Under the pieces are notes generated by a model. The model made no database searches. It was given only the letters and a program-made list of their open reading frames with translations, and was not told where the DNA came from. Below, one piece after another: positions 51,834-60,949 of a stretch of DNA of 64,000 nucleotides. How positions within the stretch are numbered: the stretch's first letter is position 1; every line of letters starts with the position of its first letter. Where the stretch lies: assembly GCF_017939745.1 (NCBI RefSeq), contig NZ_JAGKQQ010000001.1, positions 6,649,299 to 6,713,298 on the forward strand, in the 5' to 3' direction. The position numbers and the translations under genes were made by a program. This DNA is from Gemmata palustris (lineage in GTDB: Bacteria; Planctomycetota; Planctomycetia; Gemmatales; Gemmataceae).

Positions 51834-53819
51834 GTGACCCGGCCGTTACGTGCCCGCCGGACCCCAAACGTGCCCGACTCGACGAACGATACCTTCCGAG
51901 CGATCTTCGATCTGCTCCCCACGCCCGTGGTCGGCTTCGACCGCGACGGGCGCCACACGTTCGTGAACCCCGCCGGGTGCCGCATGATCGGCCGCCCCCC
52001 GGACCGGTTACTCGGCCTGAAGGTCACGGAGGTCGGGCTGCCGCCGGAACTCGCGGCCGAAATCGATGCGAACCTGGAGCGCGTCTGTACATCGGGCGAG
52101 CCGTACTCGCACTCGCTGCAGTTCCCGTCCCCGGCCGGCCCCGTGGCCCTGTTCGTGAACCTCACCGCGCTGCCCGGCGGTGCGGGGGTGCTCGCGACCG
52201 CGACCGACATCACCGCCCAGTCCCGCGCCGAGTGCGCCCTGCGCGAGAGCGAGGAACGGTACCGCAATGTCGTCGAGGATCAGACGGAGGTCGTGTGCCG
52301 GTTCCGCCCGGACGGGACCATCACGTTCGTCAACGACGTGTACTGCCACGTGTTCGGGATGCGCGCCGATGAGCTGCTCGGGCACCACTGGCAGCCGATC
52401 GCCCACCCGGACGACCGCGCGCACATCGAGGCCGAACTCGCGACGATGGCGCCGACCAATCCGGTGGTCCGGATCGAGAACCGTTTGAGGGACGGGGCCG
52501 GGCGGATGCGCTGGATGGAGTTCGTGAACCGCGGGTTCTACGCGCCGGGCGGCGAACTGGTCGAGGTGCAGGCGGTCGGCCGGGACGTGACCGATCGCCG
52601 GGCCGCGGAGGACGCGCGGCGCGAACTGGAGGCCGACCTGCGGGCGAAGGAGCAGCAGCAAAAGTACGAGCGGCAGTTGCTCCAGTCGCAGAAGCTCGAG
52701 AGCCTCGGGGTGCTGGCCGGGGGGATCGCGCACGACTTCAACAACCTGCTCACCGCGATGCTCGGGTACGCCTCGCTGAGCCGGATGCGGCTCCCCCCGA
52801 ACGACCCGATCGGCGAGGACCTGAAGCGGATCGAGTCCGCGGCCCAGCGCGCGGCCGAACTGTGCCAGCAGATGCTCGCCTACGCGGGGCGCGGGCAGTT
52901 CGTCGTTCACCCGGTCGATCTGAACGCCCTCACCCAGGAGATGAGCCAGCTCCTGGCGACGGCGCTCTCGAAGCGGGCCGTTCTCAAGTACAATCTAACG
53001 ATCGGGCTCCCATCGGTTCAGGCCGACCCGACCCAACTCCGGCAAATCGTGATGAACCTCATCACCAATGCGTCGGACGCGATCGAACCACGGAGCGGGG
53101 TCATCACGCTGACCACCGGGCTGATCGACGCGGACGCGCGGTACCTGGCCGAGATCCAGGCCGTGGAGGAACTCGTACCGGGCCGGTACGTGTACCTCGA
53201 AGTGTCCGATACCGGGTGCGGGATGACCGACGACGTGCGGGCGAAAATCTTCGACCCGTTCTTCACGACCAAATTCACCGGGCGCGGGTTGGGGTTGGCC
53301 GCCGTGCAGGGCATCGCTCGTGCCCACAAGGGCGCGATCAAAGTGTACTCACAGTTGGGTAAGGGGACCACGTTCAAGGTGCTCTTCCCGGCCCTCGATC
53401 ACCCCGGCGCGGCGCCCGCGCCCGCCCCGGTGCTCCCGGCGCTGGCCGGGCGCGGGCGCCGGGTGCTCGTGGTGGACGACGAAGAAGACGTACAAGTGTT
53501 CGCCCGCAAGATACTCGAGCTCGTCGGGTTCGCGGTGACGGTCGCCCGCGACGGGCGCGCCGGGGTCGAGGCGTTCGCCGCCGAGCCGCACGAGTTCGTT
53601 CTCGTGCTGCTCGACCTGACCATGCCGCGGCTCGGCGGCGCGGAAGCGTACCGCGAGATGCGGCGCCTGCGGGCGGACGCCCGCGTGGTCCTCACCAGCG
53701 GGTTCGCCGCGCAAGAGGCGACGTCCGGGTTCGAGGGGAAGGGGTTGGCCGGGTTCCTGCGCAAGCCGTTCCGGGCCGACGAGCTGTTAAAGATCGTACT
53801 CGATGCCGTCGGGTCGTAG
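51834..53819 (+). CDS. Hybrid sensor histidine kinase with two PAS domains
   Basis: A 661-residue soluble signalling protein. PAS domains lie at about 20-125 (FDLLPTPVVGFDRDGRHTF) and 140-265 (YRNVVEDQTEVVCRFRPDG) with a PAC tail. The phosphoacceptor His300 is in GGIAHDFNNLL. The ATPase domain has NLITNASDAI, DTGCGM and GRGLGLAAVQ, and a C-terminal receiver carries Asp594 in LLDLTMP with its DD pair (VVDDEE). There are no transmembrane helices. The GTG at 51834 begins the frame; a later GTG (51870) is possible. No output regulator is adjacent. Confidence 0.94.
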   Translation: MTRPLRARRTPNVPDSTNDTFRAIFDLLPTPVVGFDRDGRHTFVNPAGCRMIGRPPDRLLGLKVTEVGLPPELAAEIDANLERVCTSGEPYSHSLQFPSPAGPVALFVNLTALPGGAGVLATATDITAQSRAECALRESEERYRNVVEDQTEVVCRFRPDGTITFVNDVYCHVFGMRADELLGHHWQPIAHPDDRAHIEAELATMAPTNPVVRIENRLRDGAGRMRWMEFVNRGFYAPGGELVEVQAVGRDVTDRRAAEDARRELEADLRAKEQQQKYERQLLQSQKLESLGVLAGGIAHDFNNLLTAMLGYASLSRMRLPPNDPIGEDLKRIESAAQRAAELCQQMLAYAGRGQFVVHPVDLNALTQEMSQLLATALSKRAVLKYNLTIGLPSVQADPTQLRQIVMNLITNASDAIEPRSGVITLTTGLIDADARYLAEIQAVEELVPGRYVYLEVSDTGCGMTDDVRAKIFDPFFTTKFTGRGLGLAAVQGIARAHKGAIKVYSQLGKGTTFKVLFPALDHPGAAPAPAPVLPALAGRGRRVLVVDDEEDVQVFARKILELVGFAVTVARDGRAGVEAFAAEPHEFVLVLLDLTMPRLGGAEAYREMRRLRADARVVLTSGFAAQEATSGFEGKGLAGFLRKPFRADELLKIVLDAVGS

Positions 53820-53831
53820 TTCGGAACGCCC

Positions 53832-53840
53832 GGAGGAGGT
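53832..53840 (+). promoter_or_regulatory. Strong ribosome-binding site for an 84-residue ORF
   Basis: GGAGGAGGT with 4 bp to the ATG at 53845. It supports translation of the small gene and its start; the alternative start upstream overlaps the kinase stop. Confidence 0.7.
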
Positions 53841-53844
53841 CGTT

Positions 53845-54099
53845 ATGAGTTTCGCCGACCGGGTCCGGCGCGAGCGGGCGGGCAACGTGTTCCTCGTGCG
53901 CGGGAACGATTCGACCGGGCGCGCGGCGTGGTACTTCCTGTTGGTCGATCCGGCGAAGCGGACCGCGTTCCAGCGGGCGTCCGCGGGCGAACTCGAACTG
54001 AACGCCTACGGGCGCATCATCGCGTCCGGTTACGGTGCCGGCCCGCCCGCCGCCGTGCGCGCACGTATGAGGACCGAGTACGGCTTCACCGGTGAGTAA
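53845..54099 (+). CDS. Small conserved-looking protein of unknown function
   Basis: 84 residues, starting MSFADRVRRERAGNVFLVRG. The central region AAWYFLLVDPAKRTAFQRA is strand/helix and likely a compact fold; no membrane segment or Cys motif. It is preceded by a strong GGAGGAGGT and begins 26 bp after the hybrid kinase, so it is probably co-transcribed with it. I do not recognise the family. Confidence 0.7.
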   Translation: MSFADRVRRERAGNVFLVRGNDSTGRAAWYFLLVDPAKRTAFQRASAGELELNAYGRIIASGYGAGPPAAVRARMRTEYGFTGE

Positions 54100-54214
54100 C
54101 CGGGCCGGAACGACCACCGTCACACATTTCGTAATTCGCGCGCCCCGGGCCGCGCCGCGGGTGGTATCATCCGGCCGGTGCCCGATTCTCTCCCCCTGCC
54201 AGGAACCCTTCAAC

Positions 54215-54931
54215 ATGCGCTGCTTCGTTCCGCTACTGCTCGTGCTCGCTTCCAATGTCGCGATCGGTCAAGAAAAGAAACCCGCTGCCCCGAAAGAGGC
54301 CCCGGTCGTGAAGCCCCACGAGGGGAAGAGCGAGACGATCAAACTCTTCGACGGCAAAACCCTCGACGGCTGGGAGGGCTATTCCGATCTGTGGTCGGTC
54401 AAGGACGGTATCATCGTCGCGAAGAACACGGACCCGCTGAAGTTCAGCACGTACCTGCTGACGAAGAACAAGTACACCGACTTCCGGCTCACGTTCGCGT
54501 CGAAGCTGGTCACGTCCGAAATGCACTCCGGCGTGTGCTTCTGGGGCGTAGTGAAGCCGGACGTGAGCAAAGACCCGGAGAAGGACCGCACGAAGCACAC
54601 CTACGCGGGGCACCTGGTCATGTTCCCGTCCGGGTACGGGATGTACGACCTGTTCGGGCGCAACAGCCTCCCGGTGGACGGCGGACCGGCGAAGAAGGTT
54701 GGCAAGCAGCACGACTGGAACGACATCGAGATTCTGGCCCAGGGGAACCGCGTCCGCGTCGCGGTCAACGGTACCGCGGTCGTGGACTGGCGCGACCCGC
54801 TCCCGGACCGTATCAAGGAAGCCCCGATCGGCCTCCAGTTGCACTCGAACACGGTGCCGCAAGAGGTCCAGTTCAAGGGACTTGTGCTGGAAACCTTCCC
54901 GAAGGAAGACAAACTGATCACCGTGAAGTGA
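54215..54931 (+). CDS. Exported DUF1080 protein (3-keto-disaccharide hydrolase-like)
   Basis: A 238-residue exported protein. A signal peptide (1-19, ending AIGQEK) precedes a DUF1080 jelly-roll-type domain: FDGKTLDGWEGY, WSVKDGIIV, FRLTFASKL, HDWNDIEILAQGNRVRVAVNG and GLQLHSN. DUF1080 includes 3-keto-glycoside hydrolases and many uncharacterised planctomycete proteins. The ATG at 54215 has AGGA upstream; the frame extends 5' without a signal peptide. A hairpin terminator follows at 54977-55018. Confidence 0.88.
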   Translation: MRCFVPLLLVLASNVAIGQEKKPAAPKEAPVVKPHEGKSETIKLFDGKTLDGWEGYSDLWSVKDGIIVAKNTDPLKFSTYLLTKNKYTDFRLTFASKLVTSEMHSGVCFWGVVKPDVSKDPEKDRTKHTYAGHLVMFPSGYGMYDLFGRNSLPVDGGPAKKVGKQHDWNDIEILAQGNRVRVAVNGTAVVDWRDPLPDRIKEAPIGLQLHSNTVPQEVQFKGLVLETFPKEDKLITVK

Positions 54932-54976
54932 CGCGAACCAACCGGTACCGTCGGCGGGATCGCCGAATCGATCTCA

Positions 54977-55018
54977 AAAACGTCCACAGAACCCGATGTT
55001 CATTCGGGTTCACGTTTT
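54977..55018. terminator. Hairpin after the DUF1080 gene
   Basis: AAAACGT/ACGTTTT outer arms and a GAACCCGAT/ATTCGGGTTC inner stem around GTTC, with a 5-bp bulge on one side and T-rich 3' end. It lies 45 bp after the stop and fits a Rho-independent terminator. Confidence 0.6.
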
Positions 55019-55074
55019 GCACCGGCCGATCTCTGTGGTACCCTTAACCGCGCGAGACCCGGCCGTCACATTTC

Positions 55075-57513
55075 ATGTCATCCTCCGTCCCACGCCCGAC
55101 GATCGGGATCGCGCCACGGCCGCCCACTATGACCGCTCCCCCGCTCGCCGTGCCCGACGACCGGTTCCACTATTTCAGTCGGGCCGCTGCCGTCGCCGCC
55201 GTCGCGATCAGTGCGATCGTTTTAACCGGGTGGGCATTCGACGTTCACACCCTTACGACGTTCTTGCCCGGCCTCGGCGTCATGAAAGCCAACACCGCCA
55301 GTGGGTTCCTGGCAACCGGAATTGCCTTGTTTCTTTCCGTTTCTGGCGGAACGTATCAGTGGACGGGGCGGTTGGCGGCCGTGCTCGTTGTGGCCCTCGG
55401 GCTCCTGACCCTCTCGCAGTACTTGGCCGATACCGAACTCGGAATCGACCAGTTGCTCGCCCCAGTCGGCCCCGCCTACCCCCCGTCTCCCCACCCGGGC
55501 CGAATGGCGCCGGCCACCGCCACGAGTTTCGTCCTGCTCGGGTTGGCCCTCCTGCTCCTCGACGCGCCTCCCGTTCGGGGGCTGACGCCCGCGCACCTGC
55601 CGGCCCTGTTGGTCGCCGCCCTCGCGCTGATTGTCCTCGCTGGCTACGCCTACGGGGTGACGGCCCTGTACCGCGTCCGGCCGTTCTCCGCCGTGTCCGC
55701 GCACGCCGCCGGTACGTTCTTGTTGCTGGCCCTCGGCGTTCTCGCCGCGCGCCCGCGCCGGGGGGTCGTGGCGGTGGTCGCGAGCGGGACCGCGGGCGGG
55801 CTCGTCATCCGCCGACAACTGCCCCTGGCCGCGGTGGGCCTGTTCGCGCTCGGCTGGGTGCGGTTGGCGGGCGAGCGGGCCGGGTACTACGACACCGCGT
55901 TCGGTTTGGCACTCATGGTGGTGTCGGCCGGTGCCCTGTTCACGGCCCTCGTGGTCTGGACCGGGCTGACCGTTCACGCCCTCGACTGGCGGCTGCGGGG
56001 CGCCGAGGAGGAGGCCCGCGAGCGCGCCGAGGTGCTCCGGGCGGTGATGGGGAGCGCGCCCGACGCGGTCATCACGGTGGACCGGCACGGCGTCATCCGG
56101 TCCGCGAACCCGGCGGCGGACCGGACGTTCGGGTACACGGAGGGCGAACTCGTCGGGCGCCCGATGAAGGAACTGGTGGCGGCCCCGCTCTGCGCGAACG
56201 GCACGGGGGCGCCGGCCGAGAACGCGATCGGGCGCGAGGTCGAGGGCCGGCGGCGCAACGGGTCGACGTTCCCCGCCGAACTGTCGGTGGCCGCGTTCCA
56301 GTTGGGGGGCGCTGCGCACTCCACAGTCGTGGTGCGCGACGCGACCGCGCGCAAGAAGCTCGAAGAGCAGTTCCGGCAGGCCCAGAAAATGGAAGCCGTG
56401 GGGCGGTTGGCGGGCGGGGTCGCGCACGACTTCAATAACCTACTCACGATCATTAACGGGTACTGCGAAGTGCTCCTCACGGCGCGGCCCCACACGAACT
56501 CGGACCGTGTAGCGGCGGAGGCGATCCGGGACGCCGGGGACCGGGCGGCGGGCCTGACGCGGCAACTGCTGACGTTCAGCCGCAAGGCGATCGTCGAACC
56601 GCAGGTCCTGGACCTCAACGAGGTGGTCACCCGGTCGGCGAAACTGCTCGGCCGGCTGATCGGCGCGGACGTGACCCTGGCCACCGCCCCGTCCCCCGAC
56701 CTCGCGCCCGTGCGGGCGGACCTGAACCAGCTCGAGCAGGTCGTCATGAACCTGGCGGTGAACGCGCGGGACGCGATGCCGCACGGGGGGCGGTTGACGA
56801 TCGAAACGCGGAACGTGCGCCTGGGCGAGGCGGACGTGCCCGCGTACCCGGACCTCGTGCCCGGGCGGTACGTTCAGTTGGCGGTTTCCGACACCGGCGA
56901 GGGGATGACGGACGAGGTGAAGGCGCGGGTGTTCGAGCCGTTCTTCACCACGAAGGCCACGGGCCGGGGGACGGGGTTGGGGCTGGCGATGGTGTACGGG
57001 GTGGTTCAGACCCACGGCGGGCACGTCGGCGTGTACAGTGAAGTGGGCGTGGGTACGACGTTCAAAATCCTGCTCCCGGCGACGACGGAGGCCCGGCCCG
57101 GGAACCGACCGGACGAGCAGGCGCCGGTCGCGCGGGGCACGGAGACGGTGCTGGTGGCGGAGGACGAGGACGGGGTCCGGCGGCTCGCCCGGCTGAGCCT
57201 CGAGCGCCAGGGGTACAAGGTTCTGGAAGCGACGAACGGGGCGGAGGCGATCGCGGTGGCGGCCGCGTACCCGGGGGCGATCCACATTCTGGTGACCGAC
57301 GTGGTGATGCCCGGGGGGGCCAACGGGCGCACCGCGGCCGAGGCGATCCGCGCGCAGCGCCCGGACCTGAAGGTGCTCTACGTGAGCGGGTACACGGACG
57401 ACGCGGTGGTCCGGCACGGGATCGTCGCAGCGACCGACGCCTTCTTACAGAAGCCTTTTACCCCGCAGTCCCTGGCACGCAAGGTGCGGACCGTCCTCGA
57501 CGGGAGCGGCTGA
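55075..57513 (+). CDS. Membrane hybrid sensor histidine kinase with PAS domain and receiver
   Basis: An 812-residue kinase. The first 300 residues carry about eight transmembrane helices, like a MASE-type sensor (SGFLATGIALFLSVSGG, TATSFVLLGLALLLLDAP). A PAS domain lies at about 320-425 (VMGSAPDAVITVDRHG), His451 in GGVAHDFNNLL, an ATPase domain with NLAVNARDAM, DTGEGM and GTGLGLAMVYG, and a C-terminal receiver with Asp742 in TDVVMP and the ED pair VAEDED. The frame is in step with the ATG at 55075, though an internal Met at residue 19 is also possible. It is the second hybrid kinase in this part of the window. Confidence 0.94.
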   Translation: MSSSVPRPTIGIAPRPPTMTAPPLAVPDDRFHYFSRAAAVAAVAISAIVLTGWAFDVHTLTTFLPGLGVMKANTASGFLATGIALFLSVSGGTYQWTGRLAAVLVVALGLLTLSQYLADTELGIDQLLAPVGPAYPPSPHPGRMAPATATSFVLLGLALLLLDAPPVRGLTPAHLPALLVAALALIVLAGYAYGVTALYRVRPFSAVSAHAAGTFLLLALGVLAARPRRGVVAVVASGTAGGLVIRRQLPLAAVGLFALGWVRLAGERAGYYDTAFGLALMVVSAGALFTALVVWTGLTVHALDWRLRGAEEEARERAEVLRAVMGSAPDAVITVDRHGVIRSANPAADRTFGYTEGELVGRPMKELVAAPLCANGTGAPAENAIGREVEGRRRNGSTFPAELSVAAFQLGGAAHSTVVVRDATARKKLEEQFRQAQKMEAVGRLAGGVAHDFNNLLTIINGYCEVLLTARPHTNSDRVAAEAIRDAGDRAAGLTRQLLTFSRKAIVEPQVLDLNEVVTRSAKLLGRLIGADVTLATAPSPDLAPVRADLNQLEQVVMNLAVNARDAMPHGGRLTIETRNVRLGEADVPAYPDLVPGRYVQLAVSDTGEGMTDEVKARVFEPFFTTKATGRGTGLGLAMVYGVVQTHGGHVGVYSEVGVGTTFKILLPATTEARPGNRPDEQAPVARGTETVLVAEDEDGVRRLARLSLERQGYKVLEATNGAEAIAVAAAYPGAIHILVTDVVMPGGANGRTAAEAIRAQRPDLKVLYVSGYTDDAVVRHGIVAATDAFLQKPFTPQSLARKVRTVLDGSG

Positions 57514-57521
57514 GGGTGCGA

Positions 57522-58088
57522 TCAGGACTTACCAAGCAGCAGATCGATCACCCAACAACCTCGGACGTGTGGCCCGTCCGAACGGCAGTGGTTCAAGATG
57601 TCGGCGTTCTCGCACCCGGCGTCCTGAAGTGCGTCCGCCAGAATCGGCAGGCGGTCGAAGGCACGGTCTTCGTAGATGCCGGTGGCGAGGGCCAGGACGG
57701 TGGATGTGAACCAAGCGGGATTGGCGACCGCAGGGCGGAATGGGTTGCCGAAGATGCACCGGAGGCTCTGTGATTCTAAGGCCCGTGCCTGTGACGGGTG
57801 AGCCTGAGTCCTTCTGATAACGACGGTTGCCCACCAGTGTGGTGCCGGGTTGAAAACTTCAAAGTCGAAGGCACCGAACATGCGAATCAACTGAGACAAA
57901 TCCTCCCTCCCGCCGATGACCTCCTCCGTAATGGTGTCGATCTCCTGATACCACTCGTCGTCTGCAGCCATTTCGTCAGACCAGTGGTGGACTGCAAAGA
58001 GAATTAGCTTTCTATCGCTCGCATTCCCTTTCAGGAACTCCAGTATCTGCGTCGGATCGGTGCTGGTCAGCCACTCTTGTTCGGTCAC
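57522..58088 (-). CDS. Gemmata-type paralog family protein of unknown function (copy 2)
   Basis: A 188-residue paralog of the protein at 30906-31547. It starts TEQEWLTSTDPTQILEFLKG with SDRKLILFA, as in the family. It lacks the ACACC stretch and reads HHWSDEMAADDEW instead. The C-terminus has FGNPFRPAVANPAW, DRAFDRLPILADALQDAGC, NADILNH and HVRGCWVIDLLLGK. The GTG at 58088 has GAGGGA about 7 bp upstream. Its stop is 8 bp from the convergent hybrid kinase stop. The middle (about 45-110) is unlike copy 1, so the conserved ends define the family. Confidence 0.8.
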   Translation of the reverse strand: MTEQEWLTSTDPTQILEFLKGNASDRKLILFAVHHWSDEMAADDEWYQEIDTITEEVIGGREDLSQLIRMFGAFDFEVFNPAPHWWATVVIRRTQAHPSQARALESQSLRCIFGNPFRPAVANPAWFTSTVLALATGIYEDRAFDRLPILADALQDAGCENADILNHCRSDGPHVRGCWVIDLLLGKS

Positions 58089-58159
58089 AGGCGTTCCCTC
58101 TGGTCCTAGCGCGGTCGGTTCCGCAGTTTACCATCACCGCGCACGAACCAGGAGTCCGC

Positions 58160-58567
58160 ATGTCCGAGCCGACGACGCCCTATATCGCCGTACAAGTCCC
58201 GATGATGCCCCGCGACACGAACCGGCACGGGACCATCTTCGGCGGCGTGCTGCTGTCGTACATCGACTTGGCCGGAGCGATCACCGCCCAGCGCGAATTG
58301 CAGCTCCGAGGTGGGAACCCGAAGGCGTCGTTCGTTACAGTCGCGATCAACCGCGTCGAGTTCAAGAAGCCGGTACTCGTCGGGGACGTGGTGCGGTTCG
58401 AGACGTCCGTGGTGCGGGTCGGGCGCACGTCAATGACCGTTCACATCGAGGTTTACGCCGAGCGTGGCGCGGACACGATTCACGTGACCTCCGCGGAAGG
58501 GGTGTTCGTCGGCGTGGACCTGTCTACCCCCGAGCGCAAGCCGGTGGAACTGTTCCCGCAAGCGTGA
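58160..58567 (+). CDS. Hot-dog fold acyl-CoA thioesterase
   Basis: A 135-residue protein of the YciA/BACH-type thioesterase family, hydrolysing acyl-CoA to acid and CoA. The active segment is NRHGTIFGGVLLSYIDLAG (Asn21, His23, Asp36) and RVEFKKPVLVGDVVRFETSV follows as usual. The substrate chain length is not deducible. A short hairpin overlaps its stop codon. The MaoC-type gene follows in the same direction. Confidence 0.92.
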   Translation: MSEPTTPYIAVQVPMMPRDTNRHGTIFGGVLLSYIDLAGAITAQRELQLRGGNPKASFVTVAINRVEFKKPVLVGDVVRFETSVVRVGRTSMTVHIEVYAERGADTIHVTSAEGVFVGVDLSTPERKPVELFPQA

Positions 58568-58608
58568 ACGGCGAACCCGCCGCTCTTGTGAGTAGGTTCG
58601 TCGTTCAC
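58564..58608. terminator. Hairpin at the thioesterase stop codon
   Basis: The arms 58564-58577 and 58595-58608 are reverse complements at 13 of 14 positions (GTGAACGGCGAACC). The left arm includes the stop codon. A terminator or 3'-end structure is likely. Confidence 0.5.
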
Positions 58609-58677
58609 CTTGTTCCGTCGCGCTGAGACACGTATACAAACTGTTGTTCGCGCACTGCCGAAATACGGGGCCGCACA

Positions 58678-59184
58678 ATGAGTTTTTCCTCGTTCCACCT
58701 CTACTTCGACGACCTGGAAGTGGGCCAGGAGTGGACGTCCGGTGGGCGCACGGTCACGGACGCGGACATCGTGAACTTTGCCGGGTTCAGCGGCGACTTC
58801 AACCCGATCCACATCGACCACGAGTTCGCCAAGGGCACGCCGTTCCGCCGGCCCATCGCGCACGGGTTCGCGGTCTTCTGCATCGCCAGCGGCCTGGGCA
58901 TCATCGCGCCGCCGGTCCGCACGATCGCGATGCTCCGGGTCAGCGGGTGGAACTTCAGCCTGCCGGTGTTCATCGGCGATACCATCCACAACGTGAGCCG
59001 CGTCAAGGAAAAGACGGTGCGCGGGCGGGGCCGCCGCGGGGAAGTGCTCTGGCACCGGTCCATCATCAACCAGGACGGCAAAGTGGTGCAGGACGGCGAG
59101 GTGATTACGCTCGTCGAGTGCCGCACCCCGGCCCGCGAAGCCGCCGCCCGCGAATCGGAACCGACCCCCGCATCGAACAACTGA
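58678..59184 (+). CDS. MaoC-like dehydratase (R-specific enoyl-CoA hydratase type)
   Basis: A 168-residue hot-dog protein. The hydratase motif FSGDFNPIHIDHEFA carries the catalytic Asp40 and His45. RPIAHGF and the C-terminal strand region match MaoC/PhaJ-type hydratases acting on enoyl-CoA. Length is normal. It may act with the upstream thioesterase in fatty acid or acyl-CoA metabolism; the gap between them is 110 bp. Confidence 0.92.
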   Translation: MSFSSFHLYFDDLEVGQEWTSGGRTVTDADIVNFAGFSGDFNPIHIDHEFAKGTPFRRPIAHGFAVFCIASGLGIIAPPVRTIAMLRVSGWNFSLPVFIGDTIHNVSRVKEKTVRGRGRRGEVLWHRSIINQDGKVVQDGEVITLVECRTPAREAAARESEPTPASNN

Positions 59185-59302
59185 CCGAGCGGAGCTCGGG
59201 GCCGGGAATGGGGAAGCGGGCACACGAACTCGAACCTTCTACGCGCTTCTCGTATCCTTGCATTTGGTCTTCCGTTCCGAGTTTCGACGGCTCCGCACCG
59301 CC

Positions 59303-60928
59303 ATGACAGTTCGCACACGCTTCGCGCCCAGCCCGACGGGCTACCTGCACATCGGGGGCGTTCGCACCGCCCTCTTCAACTGGCTGTACGCCCGGCGCCA
59401 CGGGGGCCAGTTCGTCCTCCGCATCGATGACACCGACGCGGCCCGCAACCGCGCCGAAGCCGTGAAGCCCATCCTCGATGGGTTCGACTGGCTCGGCATG
59501 GACTGGGACGAAGGGCCGACGAAGGATGCGAGCGGCGACAGCTTCGGTCCGCACAAACCGTACTTCCAGAGCCAGCGCAACGACAGGTACGTCGCGGCCG
59601 CGATGAAACTGATGGCCGAGGGCAAGGCGTACCCGGACTACACCACGCAGGCGGAGCAGGACAGCCGGCGCGACCTCGCGAAGCGGTTGAAACAGGCGTA
59701 TGTGCATCGCGGCAGCAACCGCGACGTGCCGCCGGAGGAGAACCTGCGCCAGTACAAGGAGAAGCCGGCCGCGATCCTACTGAAGGTGCCGACCGGCGAG
59801 AAGGTGGTCTTCGACGATCACGTTCGCAGCGACAGGAAGGACGACGGCGAGAAGAAGAACGCGCTTCTTGTGCCACTGGAGTTCAGTACCGACACACTTC
59901 GCGACGTGACTTTGCTCCGCGAGCCTGACGCGAGCGGTGTGCCGCGCGCCGTCTACCCATTCGCCACGGTCGTGGACGAGATCGATTTCGGCATCACGCA
60001 CGTCATTCGTGCCGAGGAACACCTCACGAATACGCCGCCGCAGATTCTGATTTACAAGGCGATGGGTGCAAACGTGCCGGAGTTCGCGCACCTCCCGCTT
60101 GTCAACAGCATCAACCCGGTGACGAAGAAGAGCGAGAAGATGAGTAAGCGGAACCAACCACCGCTTTCCGAGTACGAGATCGCCGCGTTGAAAGCGTGTG
60201 GATGGTCCGATGACGAGATCAAGGGCCGAGACGACCTGAACCTCAGTACGCTGGCATATTACCGCGCCCTCGGCTACTTGCCGGCCGCAGTCATGAACTA
60301 CCTCGTGCGCCTCGGTTGGTCGCTGGACGCTGAGAGTGAGTTCATCCCGCTCGATGTAGTGCTGAAGAACTTCAGTCTCGACCGCGTGACGAAAGCGCCC
60401 GGCAACTTCGACGCGAAGAAGCTCATGTGGCTCCAGGGCGAGTACATGAAGTTGCTCTCGCCGGTGGAGAAACTGGAGCGAGCACTGCCGCACCTGCGCC
60501 GCGCGCGACTCGTGAGCGATTCGGTCGATCCCGCAGCGCGTGCTCTTCTCCTGAAGATCGCGGAAACCGCGGCGGATCGCATCAAGCTGTTGTCCGACTT
60601 CGTGTTTTACGCGGCCCCGCTCCTGAAGGACGTGCCGGAATACAACCCGAAGGCGGTCGCCGACAAGCTCGCGAAGCCCGGCGTCGCGGACCGGCTCCGC
60701 GGGTTCGCGGACGAACTCCGTGCCCTGGAGCCGTTCGATGCGCCGACGATCCTGGCGTCGTTCATGGGCTTCGCGACCAAACTCGGTGTGAAGCCCAAGG
60801 ATCTCGACGGCCCGGTTCGGGTCGCGGTGACGGGCGAGACGACCGGCTTCAGCTTGCCGGAAACGCTCGCGCTCCTCGGGCGCGATAAGGTGCTGGCGCG
60901 GATTGAGAGCGCCATCAAGATGACGTAA
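59303..60928 (+). CDS. gltX: Glutamate-tRNA ligase, divergent
   Basis: A 541-residue class I synthetase charging tRNA-Glu (or tRNA-Glu/Gln). The HIGH motif reads RFAPSPTGYLHIGG (Pro-Thr-Gly-Tyr at 11-14) and the KMSKR loop lies at 279-283. The region normally reading RGEDH reads IRAEEH. After KMSKR there is an insertion of roughly 25-30 residues (LSEYEIAALKACGWSDDE and following) before the usual ALGYLP. The protein is longer than the common 460-490 residues. The ATG at 59303 begins at the motif. Confidence 0.93.
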   Translation: MTVRTRFAPSPTGYLHIGGVRTALFNWLYARRHGGQFVLRIDDTDAARNRAEAVKPILDGFDWLGMDWDEGPTKDASGDSFGPHKPYFQSQRNDRYVAAAMKLMAEGKAYPDYTTQAEQDSRRDLAKRLKQAYVHRGSNRDVPPEENLRQYKEKPAAILLKVPTGEKVVFDDHVRSDRKDDGEKKNALLVPLEFSTDTLRDVTLLREPDASGVPRAVYPFATVVDEIDFGITHVIRAEEHLTNTPPQILIYKAMGANVPEFAHLPLVNSINPVTKKSEKMSKRNQPPLSEYEIAALKACGWSDDEIKGRDDLNLSTLAYYRALGYLPAAVMNYLVRLGWSLDAESEFIPLDVVLKNFSLDRVTKAPGNFDAKKLMWLQGEYMKLLSPVEKLERALPHLRRARLVSDSVDPAARALLLKIAETAADRIKLLSDFVFYAAPLLKDVPEYNPKAVADKLAKPGVADRLRGFADELRALEPFDAPTILASFMGFATKLGVKPKDLDGPVRVAVTGETTGFSLPETLALLGRDKVLARIESAIKMT

Positions 60929-60949
60929 AATGAGTAGAGGAGGGCGGGA

